A DNA stretch of 64,000 bases, taken from contig NC_083598.1 in NCBI RefSeq assembly GCF_020882245.1, positions 29,983,858-30,047,857 of the forward strand. The letters are read 5' to 3'. Below, piece after piece: positions 13,001-25,300 of this stretch. The notes under the pieces are model-generated. The model was not told where the DNA came from. It searched no databases and saw only the letters and a list, made by a program, of their open reading frames with translations. The position numbers and the translations under genes are program-made. The first letter of the stretch is position 1. The number at the start of each line of letters is the position of its first letter. This DNA is from Rhopalosiphum padi (lineage: Eukaryota; Arthropoda; Insecta; Hemiptera; Aphididae).

Positions 13001-13121
13001 GCCAACGGCACGTAGTGTTCCCAAGCGGTCACCCATCCAAGTACTACTAACTACGCCCGACGTTGCTTAACTTCAGTGATCGGATGAGAACTGGTGTATT
13101 CAACGTGGTATGGTCGTTGGC
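13001..13121 (-). rRNA. 5S ribosomal RNA
   Basis: On the minus strand the 121 bases begin GCCAACGACCATACCACG and end GTGCCGTTGGC. The internal control region is intact: GAAGTTAAGCAACGTCGGGC followed by TAGTACTTGGATGGGTGACC. This is the normal arthropod 5S layout. T runs directly after the 3' end on the minus strand (12984-12999) form a normal RNA polymerase III terminator. 5S genes normally occur in tandem arrays, and this copy is alone in the window. It could be a dispersed functional gene, an orphan copy, or the head of a 5S-derived SINE, although no SINE body follows. Confidence 0.93.
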
Positions 13122-13473
13122 GATGTGTTAGTAGAAAATAATTGTAATTAAATACCGTAATCAAATGTTTAAATTTTTTGGTGGTGGTATAAGATGAAAA
13201 CTGAATAATTCAGTTAATTTTCAATATTTTTAAAAAAATACTAAAAAGCAAACACGACACTAAACATAAATGTATAAATTAAGTTTTGATTTTACAGTAA
13301 AATATACTTAATTATTTACTTATTATATACTAATTTAATACTATCGGTATTGCCAGTATTGGTAAAATATTTGCCATTTGGTCAAAGTACCTACGACCTA
13401 CGTACCTATAACCTATTAGTTAATAGTTATATGTGTCATGTTGCATACTTAATGAATACGAATTTCAATTGGA

Positions 13474-13737
13474 TTAGAACTTATAGTGGTTGAATATTTC
13501 GTAATCCGTATCAGGAAATGACCTGTCTATAATATTATGCAACCACGTTAATATAAACGCCATACGTTTGGACGAATAATTAAAAATTGCAATGTGTTTG
13601 GACAATAATTTAGCATAATGCGTTTGAGCAAGTGATTTTAAAACATTGTAATGACGTGTTTGGGTGACCTTTTTTTCTTTTGACGGCAGTTTTAATAACA
13701 CACCGATCAGCTGAATTAAGATGAGTAATTGATTCAT
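13474..13737 (-). CDS. Possible small secreted protein
   Basis: A minus-strand frame from ATG 13737 gives 87 residues; a longer start at 13800 adds 21. From the inner start it opens with a hydrophobic segment like a signal peptide (MNQLLILIQLIGVLLKLPS). A mixed, Lys- and His-rich part follows, including KEKKVTQTRHYNVLKSLA and HNIIDRSFPDTDYEIFNHY. The composition is more protein-like than the usual chance frames here. No homologue is recognised and no introns are seen. It may be an orphan secreted protein or chance. Confidence 0.35.
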   Translation of the reverse strand: MNQLLILIQLIGVLLKLPSKEKKVTQTRHYNVLKSLAQTHYAKLLSKHIAIFNYSSKRMAFILTWLHNIIDRSFPDTDYEIFNHYKF

Positions 13738-14211
13738 GGTTATGTATATTATTATTTGAAAAAGATAGTATTTTATATTTTTATCGATGGTAGAATTCAA
13801 TAAAACACTTAGGACATTTACTGTTAGTACATCGAGAACGAGAAGACTTTAAAGTGGTTAGATTCACGAAAAATATTATTTTAAATTAAAATGCATCGCT
13901 TGTTTGATTTTGTATTTAAAATATATTCAATTTTATGATCCATATTTGATATAAACTCGATAATACGATAATATAAGTTCAGTTTATCTCGCCCAAACAC
14001 ATTATTATTAATCGAGGTTAATTATAAATCAATTGTCATAATATAATCATTTCGCACAAAAACTATAAATGTATAATATAGGTACTAATTAGATAGTGTA
14101 TTTAGCGTATTGCTAGTGTATCATTTGAACGTGTACGAAGATGCAGTCTATTAGTTTATTTTATTTTATTAAAATACGTTTAGAAACCTGGGATTTAGAA
14201 TGTTCGTAGAT

Positions 14212-14352
14212 CAGGGCCGTATACAGCTTAGACTATTTAGGCTAAAGCCTAGGGCGGCAAATTTTAATGATCGAAACGAAATAGCTTCTTTTTTTTCTTA
14301 GGTGATAAATTTATTTCAGCCTATGGACGGCAAAAACCTTAATCCGGCCCTG
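14212..14352. mobile_element. hAT-like MITE, CAGGGCCG ends
   Basis: The 141 bases begin CAGGGCCGTATACAGC and end TTAATCCGGCCCTG, inverted repeats of about 8-12 bases. The interior (GGCTAAAGCCTAGGGCGGCAA near the left, ATGGACGGCAAAAACC near the right) resembles aphid hAT-derived MITEs. No matching target-site duplication is visible, so one edge may have decayed. Confidence 0.55.
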
Positions 14353-14739
14353 TATATTTATAAACAACATATTTGTCAGCTTAAGATTAAAAATTTAAAA
14401 AATCAATATTTATTTGCCAGTATATACACACGTAGTAATAAACTCCCAACTTCTATAAGTGTGGACATATTGCCATAAGTTGTATAAACGCCTAGCTATG
14501 ATAAGATTTTTATCGATGATATGCTATGTTATACCTATAATTTATTATTAACCGTCGACAGTATGCCGAATGTCTCTTGTTAATCGCAAGAATTGTCGTA
14601 CATTTTATAAACAAATTGTGAAAAACCAGTTTACACATTTTATACTTACAAAACAACGTTTCAAAACACCAAAAAGAGATGCTTTTGCATCAAAATCCCA
14701 GCCCTAAATATTATTACTAAAAGTTAAGATAAATAGCAA

Positions 14740-14870
14740 CGTCGCTAGAAAAATCGTTCTCAATCGTTTGATTTTAAGGTACAAAATATTGATTCTTTGA
14801 TCTGCCGACATCGTTCTCAATCGTGTTGCTAAAAAGGTAAAACGTTCTCAGTCGTACAACACCGACTTAC
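14740..14870. repeat. Inverted relative of the 10.3-kb ACGATTGAGAACG element
   Basis: Read on the minus strand there are three copies of a motif near ACGATTGAGAACG, with ACCTTTTTAGCAACACGATT between two of them. This matches 10255-10345. MITE copy A inserted just to the right (TSD 14874-14881), so this element is the older of the two. Confidence 0.5.
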
Positions 14871-14881
14871 ACATCATTTAT

Positions 14882-15489
14882 GGCCGATTGTAAACTCTCC
14901 CGATGGTAAAATCTCCCGGGTCTACTCTTGTACTACCTGTCGAAAACATGTAAACTTTCCCAGGTCTTTATTAATTTAATAAAAATCATAAAATAAATTT
15001 AAGTTTCATTTAAAAATATTCAATCTTATATTAATAATAATAATAATAATAATATAAATTATAGCTTTTATAGCTGATATGAGCTATAATATTATAGTCA
15101 AAATACAATAAAAAATGAAATTCATAAAATAAATCTAAGATACAAAATAAATAATATATAATAAAATAAAAATGTTTAAATTTAATTTTTTTTTTTTTGA
15201 TAATAATAACACACTGATTTTAAAAAACTTATGGTATCTATTTCTATTTTAATATTTTTTATGATATAGTTTTTTATTATTGACTATTGTTTGTATTACC
15301 GGTTTTACTTGTTTTGTTTAATTTATTGCAACTTTGAATTTTAATGTATATACAATATACCTATTTCAGTTTAAAAATGTTGACCTGGGAGAGTTTACAC
15401 ATTTACTTCAGGACAGTTCAGGTAAACATTATGTTGATCCGGGAGAGTTTACTATTATGTTTAAAAATCGGGAGTTTTTACCACCGCAC
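14882..15489. mobile_element. GGGC-type MITE, copy A
   Basis: A 608-bp element is flanked by a perfect 8-base direct repeat TCATTTAT (14874-14881 and 15490-15497). The left end carries GTAAACTCTCCCGATGG then AATCTCCCGGGTC. The right end, read inverted, gives GGTAAAAACTCCCGATTTT and GTAAACTCTCCCGGATC, so the CTCCCG motif recurs at both ends. The AT-rich interior has no protein. Copy B lies at 59830-61084 with the same order of motifs. The 8-base duplication suggests mobilisation by a hAT-class transposase. It sits inside an older element that carries ACGATTGAGAACG repeats. Confidence 0.8.
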
Positions 15490-15847
15490 TCATTTATGTA
15501 GGAATTAACGTATGTGTTATTTACCTGCTACTATATCGTGTAAGAACTTACGATTCCCCACTTATGTAAAAAAAAATGTTAAAATATTAAAAAAATATAT
15601 CTTATACAATATAGCAAATATAGTTATACGTAATATATAGGTAATATAAACAAATAAATATCGAATTATGCATTTAATAAGAAGCTAGGTGTTAATTGGT
15701 TTAAATCTATAATTTTAATTTTGTCTTAGTACGGCGTTACTCATTTCCAGCTTACTAATGTTAAATTTAAATGCGTGTCTTAGCGTCTAAAGAAATAGTG
15801 AAGCTGCTGTAAGTGCTAAATAATTATTAATCACATTGTATTATAAG

Positions 15848-16246
15848 TTCAGGGAGTTAAAATGAGTTAAAACTTGTTTGGTAACTAAACTTATCGGATT
15901 TTGTATTGAAATATTTTGCGTTTAAAATCGGATGCAATTGTTTGTGAGTCTTGTGTCTGTAATCGGATAGAATTGTTTGTTGGCTCCGTGTATGGTACAA
16001 GAATGGAACAAAACGTTTACTAATTATAGATTTTGAATTCAAAATCGGGTAGGAAATATGGTGGCTTATGAGTTTTGCGTTCAAAACCGGGTAAAATTGT
16101 CGATGAGTTTCTCATCAGATTATCAGAAACTGGGTAAAATTTGCGAGTAGTGTGGGTAAAGCGCTGCACGCTGTCGCTGTGTTAATAGGTTTCAGGTATT
16201 GAATAAGGTAACATTTTTTGCGGTTTACCCGTTTTTACTCCCTGAA
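15848..16246. mobile_element. TIR element with subterminal repeats
   Basis: The ends are TTCAGGGAGTTAAAATGAG and, inverted from the right, TTCAGGGAGTAAAAACGGG. The interior has about five degenerate copies of a motif like AAATCGGGTAAAATTG (near 15905, 15925, 15960, 16040, 16085 and 16130), spaced irregularly. Such subterminal repeats are typical transposase-binding sites. No target-site duplication is clear. A minus-strand frame across it is a by-product of the repeats. Confidence 0.65.
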
Positions 16247-16527
16247 TTAATAATATGACAGAATTAGAATATAGAAATTATGAATTATACATTTTGATAT
16301 AATAATAGCAGCCATTTTAAATCATCAATTACTAAAAATGTTCGATATGTACAACTGAAATAAATAAATATAACTTACAAAATGATGTATACATGTTTTA
16401 CGGATCGCATATACTGATATACTGGTCAACTGATCCACCTGATCTAATATATATAGCTATAAATTATATTTAAAAAAAAATTCGGACTAAATACGGTAAT
16501 ATTTGGGTACACGGTACACGGCGTATA

Positions 16528-16829
16528 CTAATACCAGTATAATAATAAAATACGAGTGCTCAATTCCACATTTTGTGTAGTAATATTTATTGTTAAATTA
16601 ACGGCTTTGGCTGCTTTAATATTTCCACAATCTGGTACATGATTATGTGATATTTCTTTAAGTATTATTTGATCATTGTTAGAATGAATACGGCCTTTAC
16701 ACTTCTTTTTTTATACTGTAGGTGACATTTCCATATAGAATTTTGTTCAGTTCCAAATTTTTCAAAAATATACATATAACCATTATAAATTAATTTATCT
16801 TTGCCTTTTTCACTCTTTATAAATTCCAT
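16528..16829 (-). pseudogene. FLYWCH zinc-finger relic (MULE-type), frameshifted
   Basis: The minus-strand frame from 16829 reads MEFIKSEKGKDKLIYNGYMY and continues to IWKCHLQYKK, the first half of a FLYWCH finger with its Trp and first Cys. After a poly-A run near 16705 the homology continues in another frame as CKGRIHSNNDQIILKEISHNH, giving the second Cys and the HNH. It then runs to a stop at 16530. FLYWCH domains in aphids usually precede a MULE transposase, which is absent here. This is a dead fragment. Confidence 0.75.
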
Positions 16830-16889
16830 TTTTATACAATAAAAAACTGTTGACACACACAATATCGCATCAGCATCTAACAAACACAA

Positions 16890-18575
16890 GTATGTAATGA
16901 AAAATTGGTTTAACCAACGGAATAAATGACGATAAGTCGATAACGGCCTAAGGAATAAGCTTATCGAAGTTATTGTCTCGCCAGTTCAATGATATCGTGT
17001 GTGATGTGTATACATTTAATGGTACCTTTCATAATTCATACTATACCTATATATTATTATACCTGTTGACCGCATTGTAAATTGGATTAACTGTCCGTTA
17101 TTTAAAAATAAATCAATAAGAATACTTGAATATTCTAAAATAATAAACATAACACTTGGAAATATACCTAGGGTAATAAAATAATTAAAAAACTAAAAAA
17201 GTTCGTTCGGCGATCAATTATCTTGGCGACCGCCGACCAATTGTATTCGCGTTCAATTCACCGGCGGTCAATATTGTTCATGACCAATTCACCACGATCT
17301 CTATAATTATTATTATACGTAAAAAGCTTGACATATCGTAGGTACATCATGCCACCCAATGACGACACTATTTCTTGATTAGGTTAAGTTTAAAATTGAC
17401 CTATATATAATATATAACATATATTATGTTAATTGAGATTTAAATCTCTACACCACTTCCTCTTCAAACGATGAGGAGGATTACTAGGAAGTAGGAATGG
17501 TGTATATAGTAATAGTGTATATTAGTAGTAAAAATATTTGAATCTACTAGGTATTTAAAAAGCAATTTCTGGTAAGTACCTACTTTGATTTAAATGTTTT
17601 AACGTCTGAATTTATAGTACTGATGGAAAAATCATATAGTCACATTCTTAGGTGGGTAGGTAGAAATATTTAACAAAGTTAGTTATAATCAGGGTTCGGA
17701 ACTTATAATACTTAAAAACACCGAAATAAGCGCTAAAATATGCCTAAATATTTTATGCAAAATATTATTTATAATAATAAATCTAAAAATATGCATTTAA
17801 AATATTTTTTATTCAAACATTAGTATTAGGTAGTATTTTAAAATTATTTAGTAGTGAAAATAAAATAAACACATTACAAATCTACAAATAATTTAAAAGA
17901 AAAATATTGCTTAACATTTACATTTTGGATAAATCTGTATTATTTCTTGATATCACCTAAATTTTTAAACTTTATTCGTGAACTAAATAAATATAAGAAA
18001 AATTAAAAATTGTATTTTTCATTTAAATTAATAAATGCATTATTTTATATTTTTGTCTTACCTTGATGGCGCTTGATTATTACATTAAATAGATAAATGT
18101 TTAAATATTTTTGTAAGTTAAAAATAACGAAAACATACGAATATAAGGTTGCATTTTTAACAGCCACATTCGAAGTAACTGATATTCGGAGTAATTTATT
18201 CGGAACAGTACTATATTCGATGAAATTACTTTTCGTGGCTACGGTGTTATCCTTGCATAGGCAGCTATATTCTATAATGATAATAATGATAATAATAATA
18301 GTCAATAATAATAAATAATTTGTAATTTGATAACATAATAATTTATGACGACGATGATGAAATTAATAGATTACATTGATTGAATGTTTCAATTTGTTTA
18401 GTTAGCTTTACGACCCGGTGCTTACTATAATATTTGTAAGTGTTAATAGTTCGCAATCAAAACAGAAACATAATTTATTATTCATATTTCTATCACGTTT
18501 CACCGCCGTGTAAACAATAGTTTAATAATATATTGTTATTATACAAACGGTGAACAAACTTCCACAGACATCGCC
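16890..18575. other. Intergenic, transposon fragments
   Basis: Near 17205-17300 are GGCGATCAATTATCTTGGCG and CACCGGCGGTCAATATTG, runs like eroded TIR ends. Near 17700-17790 is a stretch with repeated AAATATGC words similar to the flanks of the hAT relic at 61 kb. A small imperfect hairpin spans 17449-17504. Overlapping frames on both strands at 18045-18318 lack support. No gene is seen before 18576. Confidence 0.35.
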
Positions 18576-19650
18576 ATGACTGTAACACACGAGTCCATTG
18601 ACGATCCACAGTTGGTGGCGGCTGCCAATGTGTTTGTAGATGACATAATTGAGACCGCCAAAGTAGAAGCAGCGCAACGAACTATGGTAGGAACCTAATA
18701 CTTACATATTACGTAACTACGTGCAGTAATAATGCCCATGTATGTTTAATCAGTCCCCGACTACCTAGAACATTATTAATATTGGTGATATATTAAATGA
18801 TCGATACTTCATTCACAGAATTTTCTCATTAAACTTGAGGTGTTGTGGGAGCAATTCATTTCGAGTATTACTAGTTTGAATATTTTCAAGCTTTGTTGTT
18901 CTATGCAAGTGTCTTTTGGCTACATTTAATACCTAATAGAAATCAGTAGAATATTTAAAATACATAATATACTTTTAACTGTATATTGTTTCCTGAGCTA
19001 TCACATAATATGTGCTATAAACATTATACATTCAATATAAAATGAAAACAGCTATAGGTACATACAATATATAACAAGAATATTTGATTTTAATAAGTGC
19101 TACCTATGATTAGCTTAAATAAAGATACTATTGATTAGTGTAACTTAAATTTTAATTTATAAAATAAGCGTAACAATACTAAAGGAAGCGGGTACCTTCT
19201 CCTCTTAAACTACAAAATAAGATTACCAAAAGCCAAAAGTGATTGGATGTATAAATTTGTTTTAAGTTGATAGTGATGGCTTACGAGTTTCGAACATAGA
19301 TTTTTGTGAAAAGGGACAAAAGCTTATACCTAGGTCTACATTTGAAATTTGTGATTCATAATTTATTAACATCTAAAATACAAATATTTTGTTAAAATTT
19401 CTTATTATTTACTAAACTAAATCCAATTCTATTTTATTTTCAGACCAAATGCAATGGAGGATCTCATTTATGTAAGATCAAAATATTTATTTCTTAATAT
19501 AATTCAGTAATATTCACTAATTTTATTTATTATTTTATAGTTGAATCAAATATAAAAAAAATTAATGAATGGCAGAATCGAGCTAAAGGTGTTCTTAGAC
19601 GTTTTATGACAACCATATGTGTAAGATTTCAAGATCTTACCTCTAAATAA
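18576..19650 (+). CDS. 82-residue protein, three exons, AKAP-like helix
   Basis: Exons 18576-18686, 19444-19471 and 19541-19650 join in phase with GT-AG borders (GTAGGA, then CAG; GTAAGA, then TAG). Together they encode 82 residues ending at TAA 19648-19650. The middle exon is only 28 bases. Residues 12-34 (QLVAAANVFVDDIIETAKVE and onward) form a likely amphipathic helix. The spacing of Ala, Val, Val and Ile is like helices that bind the protein kinase A regulatory subunit; this is inference from pattern only. The C-terminal part (INEWQNRAKGVLRRFMTTIC) is basic. There is no signal peptide or membrane segment. The correct phase across both introns makes the model credible. It is convergent with IntS1. 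I do not recognise a named family. Confidence 0.7.
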
Positions 19651-22392
19651 TGCAAAGAATAATGAATTGGAAAAAAAAACAGCTTAAAATAATTTCTTTA
19701 TATTAGTTTGACTCGATAAGTCTCTATAAAGTTACCTATGGTATTAAACACAATATACAAATTACTATTATCTACAAAAATATGGTAATGAACTAATGAA
19801 TAATAATCATAATTTAAGCGCCATTCAAACTATTTTAGCAATAAAAGATTAATAAGTATCTATGTTTCTTTACCATTAATACTGTAAACCTAGTATTTAA
19901 GTATATATTATTGGTGCAACATGTATTTATTATTATTTATTTTAATATTTAAGACTTAAGTTATATTTGTTTAAGGAAAAGTCATAATGCGCACTTAAAT
20001 AACTATTGTTTTGAAAAATGTATTTAATACCTATTCATCTTAAAGGAAAATTTATTTCCAAATATCCAAATTAAAAGTTAAATTGTTTTGTTTATAATGG
20101 ATGATTTATTAATACATATTTATGAAATATTATTATGTTTCAGTTAAGTATGAATCCCTACTGATAAAAGTTAATCTATTCATATAATTTAACAGTTGTT
20201 TATTGGATTATTTATATAATGACAGAATTTCACACTTACATTAATTGACTTCAGTCCGAAGTAGGTTATTTTAAACTTGTTATTTAACTTCAAGTGCGAT
20301 AAAATCCAAATTTGAATCAAAATTACCTTAAACAATCTTAAACAATTCATTAAATAATGAGGAATCAATTATCAATTTAACTAATATATTCATACTTTTT
20401 CCATAACATTGTGTTAGTCATATTTATAATTTTGTGGGGCCATGTATTGTTGTGATTAAGATTGCATTATTAAACTGGTTGCTTAATAATTTACTCTGAT
20501 GTTAAAAATAATAATTGTATAAACCTTGAGTTTTACTTAAAAATGAATTAACTCTTAATCTATGAAATTTGAACATATTATTATTTTAATTAACACTGTA
20601 AGTGAATATATTGAGCCTAAAAGACAAAACATTCTATTTAATATTATATTTATTAAGTACTAAAACACACATACTGTACTATTCTTTATGAATTATGTAA
20701 TATAAAGTTACCTTATTCCAAAATCCTTAACTAAGGTCAATTATGTTGATTTTTATTATTTTACTTTGACAATCAAAATTAATGTATTAATATCATATTA
20801 CTTAAAATATATCATTTCTATGTCAACACGTACAGTATTTTTAATTTCAATTTTTTTTTAGTTACAATTTTTATATAACCTATTGTTAATTTAATTGTTT
20901 GTTACTGCTTAAACCTAAAATATTACAAAATTTAAATGTTAATAAATAAAAATTGTGTCATGGTATCATTAATCGTATGAAGTTATTCTTAAGGATAAAA
21001 GCATATTATGTAGTGTAATAATATAATATACATTTCCAATTGTAGAGCATTTATTAGTAATATTAATTACTAGAATATAATTATATTTATTATTATTTAG
21101 ATTTTTCACTTAGAATTATTATTTTCATCCCATGTCAAAAGTGCTATCTTATTAAAATGTTGTTTGTTCCTTAATATTAATTTTATAGTCTCATTAGTTG
21201 AATACCATATCAACCATTTATAATATTAACTATATTGTACTAAAAATACGGTTTAGTCTTACCGTTTATACATTTTTGTAGTTTAGTAAGTAGACATAAT
21301 AATAAATATTGATTAAAAATACTTCATGTCATATTTTTTACATCCATAACTCCTATTGTATAATCAAATTAGAAATGTTTAATGTATTTAATACAAAATT
21401 GTCAACCCACGTGTAATTGCATGTTTTTTTTAAATTTAATTTTAAAATTTTAAACATTTTTATCTTGACAGTTATTGTTTAGACTTAATGTTATGAATAG
21501 CGTGGACATAATATTAAAAATTCAAACCTAGCATAATTACAGCTAATACTCAATATTAAAACTCATAATGCAATAATGATAAAAAAAAATGTAATTAAAC
21601 TTTCCTAAAAAGATCTAAAATGCATTATTGAATTTTAACACCAGACAACAATATATTCAGCTTTAACAAATTGATTGTCTAAGTCAAGATAAAATGTAAC
21701 ATGTTTTTTAAATAATTGTTACACAAAAAAGATAATGAATCAAAAATTATTTATCAATTATTAAAAAATACATACTATTTTACACTTTTATTTAAGAGTA
21801 CAAACATACCAATATCAAAACACCTGTTATTTATGATTACAATAAATAGAGGTTATCTGTCACACATACCCCATACACATACATCTGCCATCAAAGAAAT
21901 ATAATTAAAAATGTAACATAACATAATATTGTGTATAATCTTACTATTATAAGTATATAAAATAACAGGAAAAAACTACCTTTTCACAGTAGGTAACTTA
22001 ATTTTTGTAATACAACAACTGATTGTATAATTAAAAATTAATTAATTATGATTATACATTATTAAGCTTCAATATAAATAAATATTAAAAGTAATAAAAT
22101 AATACAAATATTAATTTTTAACTATTTTTTTTCTTTCCTTAATTGTTTTAAACTATTTATGATTGAGATTTAATACTTAAATCCTTTCCTAGAAAAAAAT
22201 CCTACCAATTTTTTACTCTAATCTTATTGAATGTCATTTAAAATTATTTTTATTCTCTTTTTAAAAAAATTACACAAAATCAGTACTTTTTATATTGGTA
22301 GCTAAACGTTTTTGTATTATCACACATAAAAAAATATACACCAAGAAAACTCGGTTAAAACTTAAGCACATAATACAATTACATACATAAAT
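19651..22392. other. Convergent intergenic region, no gene seen
   Basis: This AT-rich stretch lies between the 3' ends of the 82-residue gene and IntS1. No frame with protein character and no RNA gene is seen. The right edge is IntS1 3' untranslated sequence, with AATAAA on the minus strand at 22254-22249. Confidence 0.5.
22249..22254 (-). terminator. IntS1 polyadenylation signal candidate
   Basis: AATAAA on the minus strand about 140 bases after the IntS1 stop. It is placed as expected, but AT-rich sequence makes chance occurrences common. Confidence 0.35.
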
Positions 22393-25300
22393 TCAACACC
22401 CAGACTGAAGATTCATTGTAGAAATTGTTTTTGTAATCATTGGAGTTGTGTTCAAACTTTTGTATATACCGACTTTGAATGTTTCCAGTAGCAAAGACAA
22501 TGCCATTTCTGAAAATAATTAGACATTGAGTATTAAGTATTTTTTATAATAAAAAATATAAAAATTTCAATAATAATCAATCTAAAATTAAAAGTAAAAA
22601 TTGTATAGATAAGACAATTCATAAAAGAAAAGAAATTTTTAAATAATTAAAATAAAACAGGCAAACATCAGCCAAAAATTGGTACAAATAGAAACGTGGA
22701 ATGAATAACATATATAAATAATTTACCTCTAGACATTGACAAAGAATCAATATGGTTTCTTATTGTGCTAGAAACTTCATCATCATCAGACAATAGTGCA
22801 CTCAGTATCGCTGGTACCAACACAGAATTTGTAGACAAGTTACTATTGTTAAACTGTAAATAATGCAATAATAATCCAAGAGATGGTAAACGTAAATGTG
22901 AACTAGGATTCCTGATCAATGAAGTGACTTTATTTAAAAATGGCTCCAATGCTCTATTACTACGGTATGCAGAACGTTCCATGTCAGATAATAAATTATT
23001 TGCAGAATCTTTAACATACGAATAATTAAAGATTAATGTTAATGTACTATATAAAATTTGCGATTTAAATTACCAGAGTCTTTAAAACAACTAAAGAAAT
23101 GGTCATATGGCAAATCGTTTGATGTTTCATTTGGTGGCTGCAATACAATAACTTGGTCATTTTGACTAATTAGTAAATTCAGGTTTCCAATAGTTTTGTA
23201 TCTTTCAATGATATTGCTGGGAAGAAAATAATTCAATTATTTAAATTACATGTATAAAATACTAAATTTTAATGAAATAATATTTACCCGAACCACATAA
23301 TATTTGATTTAATAAAAATCATAGCGTCTTGTGAATTTGCAGCGATATAGCTGTGTACTCGGTTACCAAATTTTGTTAAAAGTGTATTAAATTCTTTTCT
23401 AGCAGCACTTACGTTTAAATTATTCTTAAAAATAAAAATGTTCAATATATGTAAATATAGAATGGTAAAATTGTATACTTTATAAAAAAAATAACTAAAA
23501 TAGTTACACTGATTATGGTCAGGAAAATTCCCAAAAGTTTGTGAAGAGCGTCTGTGTAAAATGAAAAATATACTGTGGGCTCTAAACTTTCTAATAAATC
23601 AAGAATATTATTGAGCAATAAAAGATGGCCAGATTTCATTGCTCTAAACTCAAGATAACAACATCGACGCAATGGGGCTGATAATAGCTCAAATACCCTA
23701 AAATAAAAATGAATAAATAAAAACATAAGCACATATAAAATCAATTATAATTTATTACCTTAGGAACAGAAGAGGATGAGTTGTACATAATCGCTTAGCT
23801 AGTATTTCATAGTCATATATTTTTTTATTCAATTCTTTGTCCCTTTTAATTTTAGTGGATACGATTGATGACACAACAGTGTGTGAAATTGAATCCAAAG
23901 CACATCCTTCACTTTCTATTAGAATTAAAAACAATTTTAAACATTAATGAATCAATCATATGCAAAGACTGATGTATACCTTTTATAATTACTGGATCCA
24001 AAAAGCTATCCATATCATAATATTGTAATTTACTAATGATGTTTGGGTCATTAGTGTACACAAGACTTAAAATCTGTTTAAACACTGCAATGTTTGAACT
24101 GAAAAAACCATAATAAAATTGATGAATTCTAGATGAATATACCCAATAGTCTTCTAAATTACCTATTAATATATTTTAAATAAATATTGTGGAAGATTTG
24201 GACACAGTTATTTTTGGCCAAACAGTTTTTTAATATCACTGATAATTTGGTTAGCATGAATGCAGATAACTCTGTCCAAGTTATACTTGGATCTTCATTT
24301 TTTACTTTACATTCTTCAATCATATACAATAACAATGCTGTGAGCTTAAAAAAGAAAATAATAATTACATTATTATACTGTAAATTATGATAAACAAACA
24401 ATTGCATGAAAGGCATTAACTATTTTGTTAGTACATAATAAGAATAAAGTAAAAATACATTTTTTTTTAAACTTAATTATTTTATTAAATTAAATTAAAA
24501 TAAAATGTATTATCCTTGCATTACCAAATGTGAAAAATTAAAACTAAATAAATACATATTTTAATATTTATTATTAGCTTCATTCAAAAATATCAAAAAT
24601 AATTTATTTTTAATTTGAAATATAATATATCTATGCAATTATATGCATTTAGTATAATAATACATAAATGTATTCAATTGTTTTATTATAAGTAAAGAAA
24701 ACCCATCTGCCAATAGAATTACTAAAGTTTTCCAATCAAATAATTTTAGTTTTAATAATCTAACAGAAAAATAGTTTACCTGATCATGGTTCAATAACAT
24801 CAATCCTTCATTTGATCTACTTTTAGAAGCATTCATTTCTCTACCTTGCCATAATTTTGGATTTGTCGTAATAGCTGTTATTAAGTCAAGAACTGATGAA
24901 GGTTCAAATCTAAAAGAAAAAGAAAAATAATTAAAACATACAAATTTAACTTTAATAATTTCACAAATTATTTAATAGTAGCATTTAAAAGTTTTAATTA
25001 AAATATTTTTATTAATATAAATATAATGAAAAAATTATTATTTATCAATATTTTAATGTTAAAATATGAAATACCAGAAACTAACTTTTCAACATTATTT
25101 AACTGCAATAAAATATCTAAGACACATTCCAACGACGACCAATTCATATGGTGATTGAGCAAAGTTAATAAGTATGGTCTGCATTTTCTTACAGAATTCC
25201 ATTTCTCACAAGTTGTCTTTGAAAACAACATATTAACCTAAGTAAACAACATGAAGTAGTAATTTAAATTTGGTGTTTAAATTTTAATGATATGTTACCT

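Noticed and set aside
17449..17504. Imperfect hairpin resembling a microRNA precursor
   Set aside because: Stem of only about 12 pairs with a bulge and a large loop; no flanking pairing of the usual length.
23442..23507. Extension of IntS1 exon 25 into a hydrophobic tail
   Set aside because: A GTAACT donor after 23508 keeps phase with the next exon; the hydrophobic stretch is intron.
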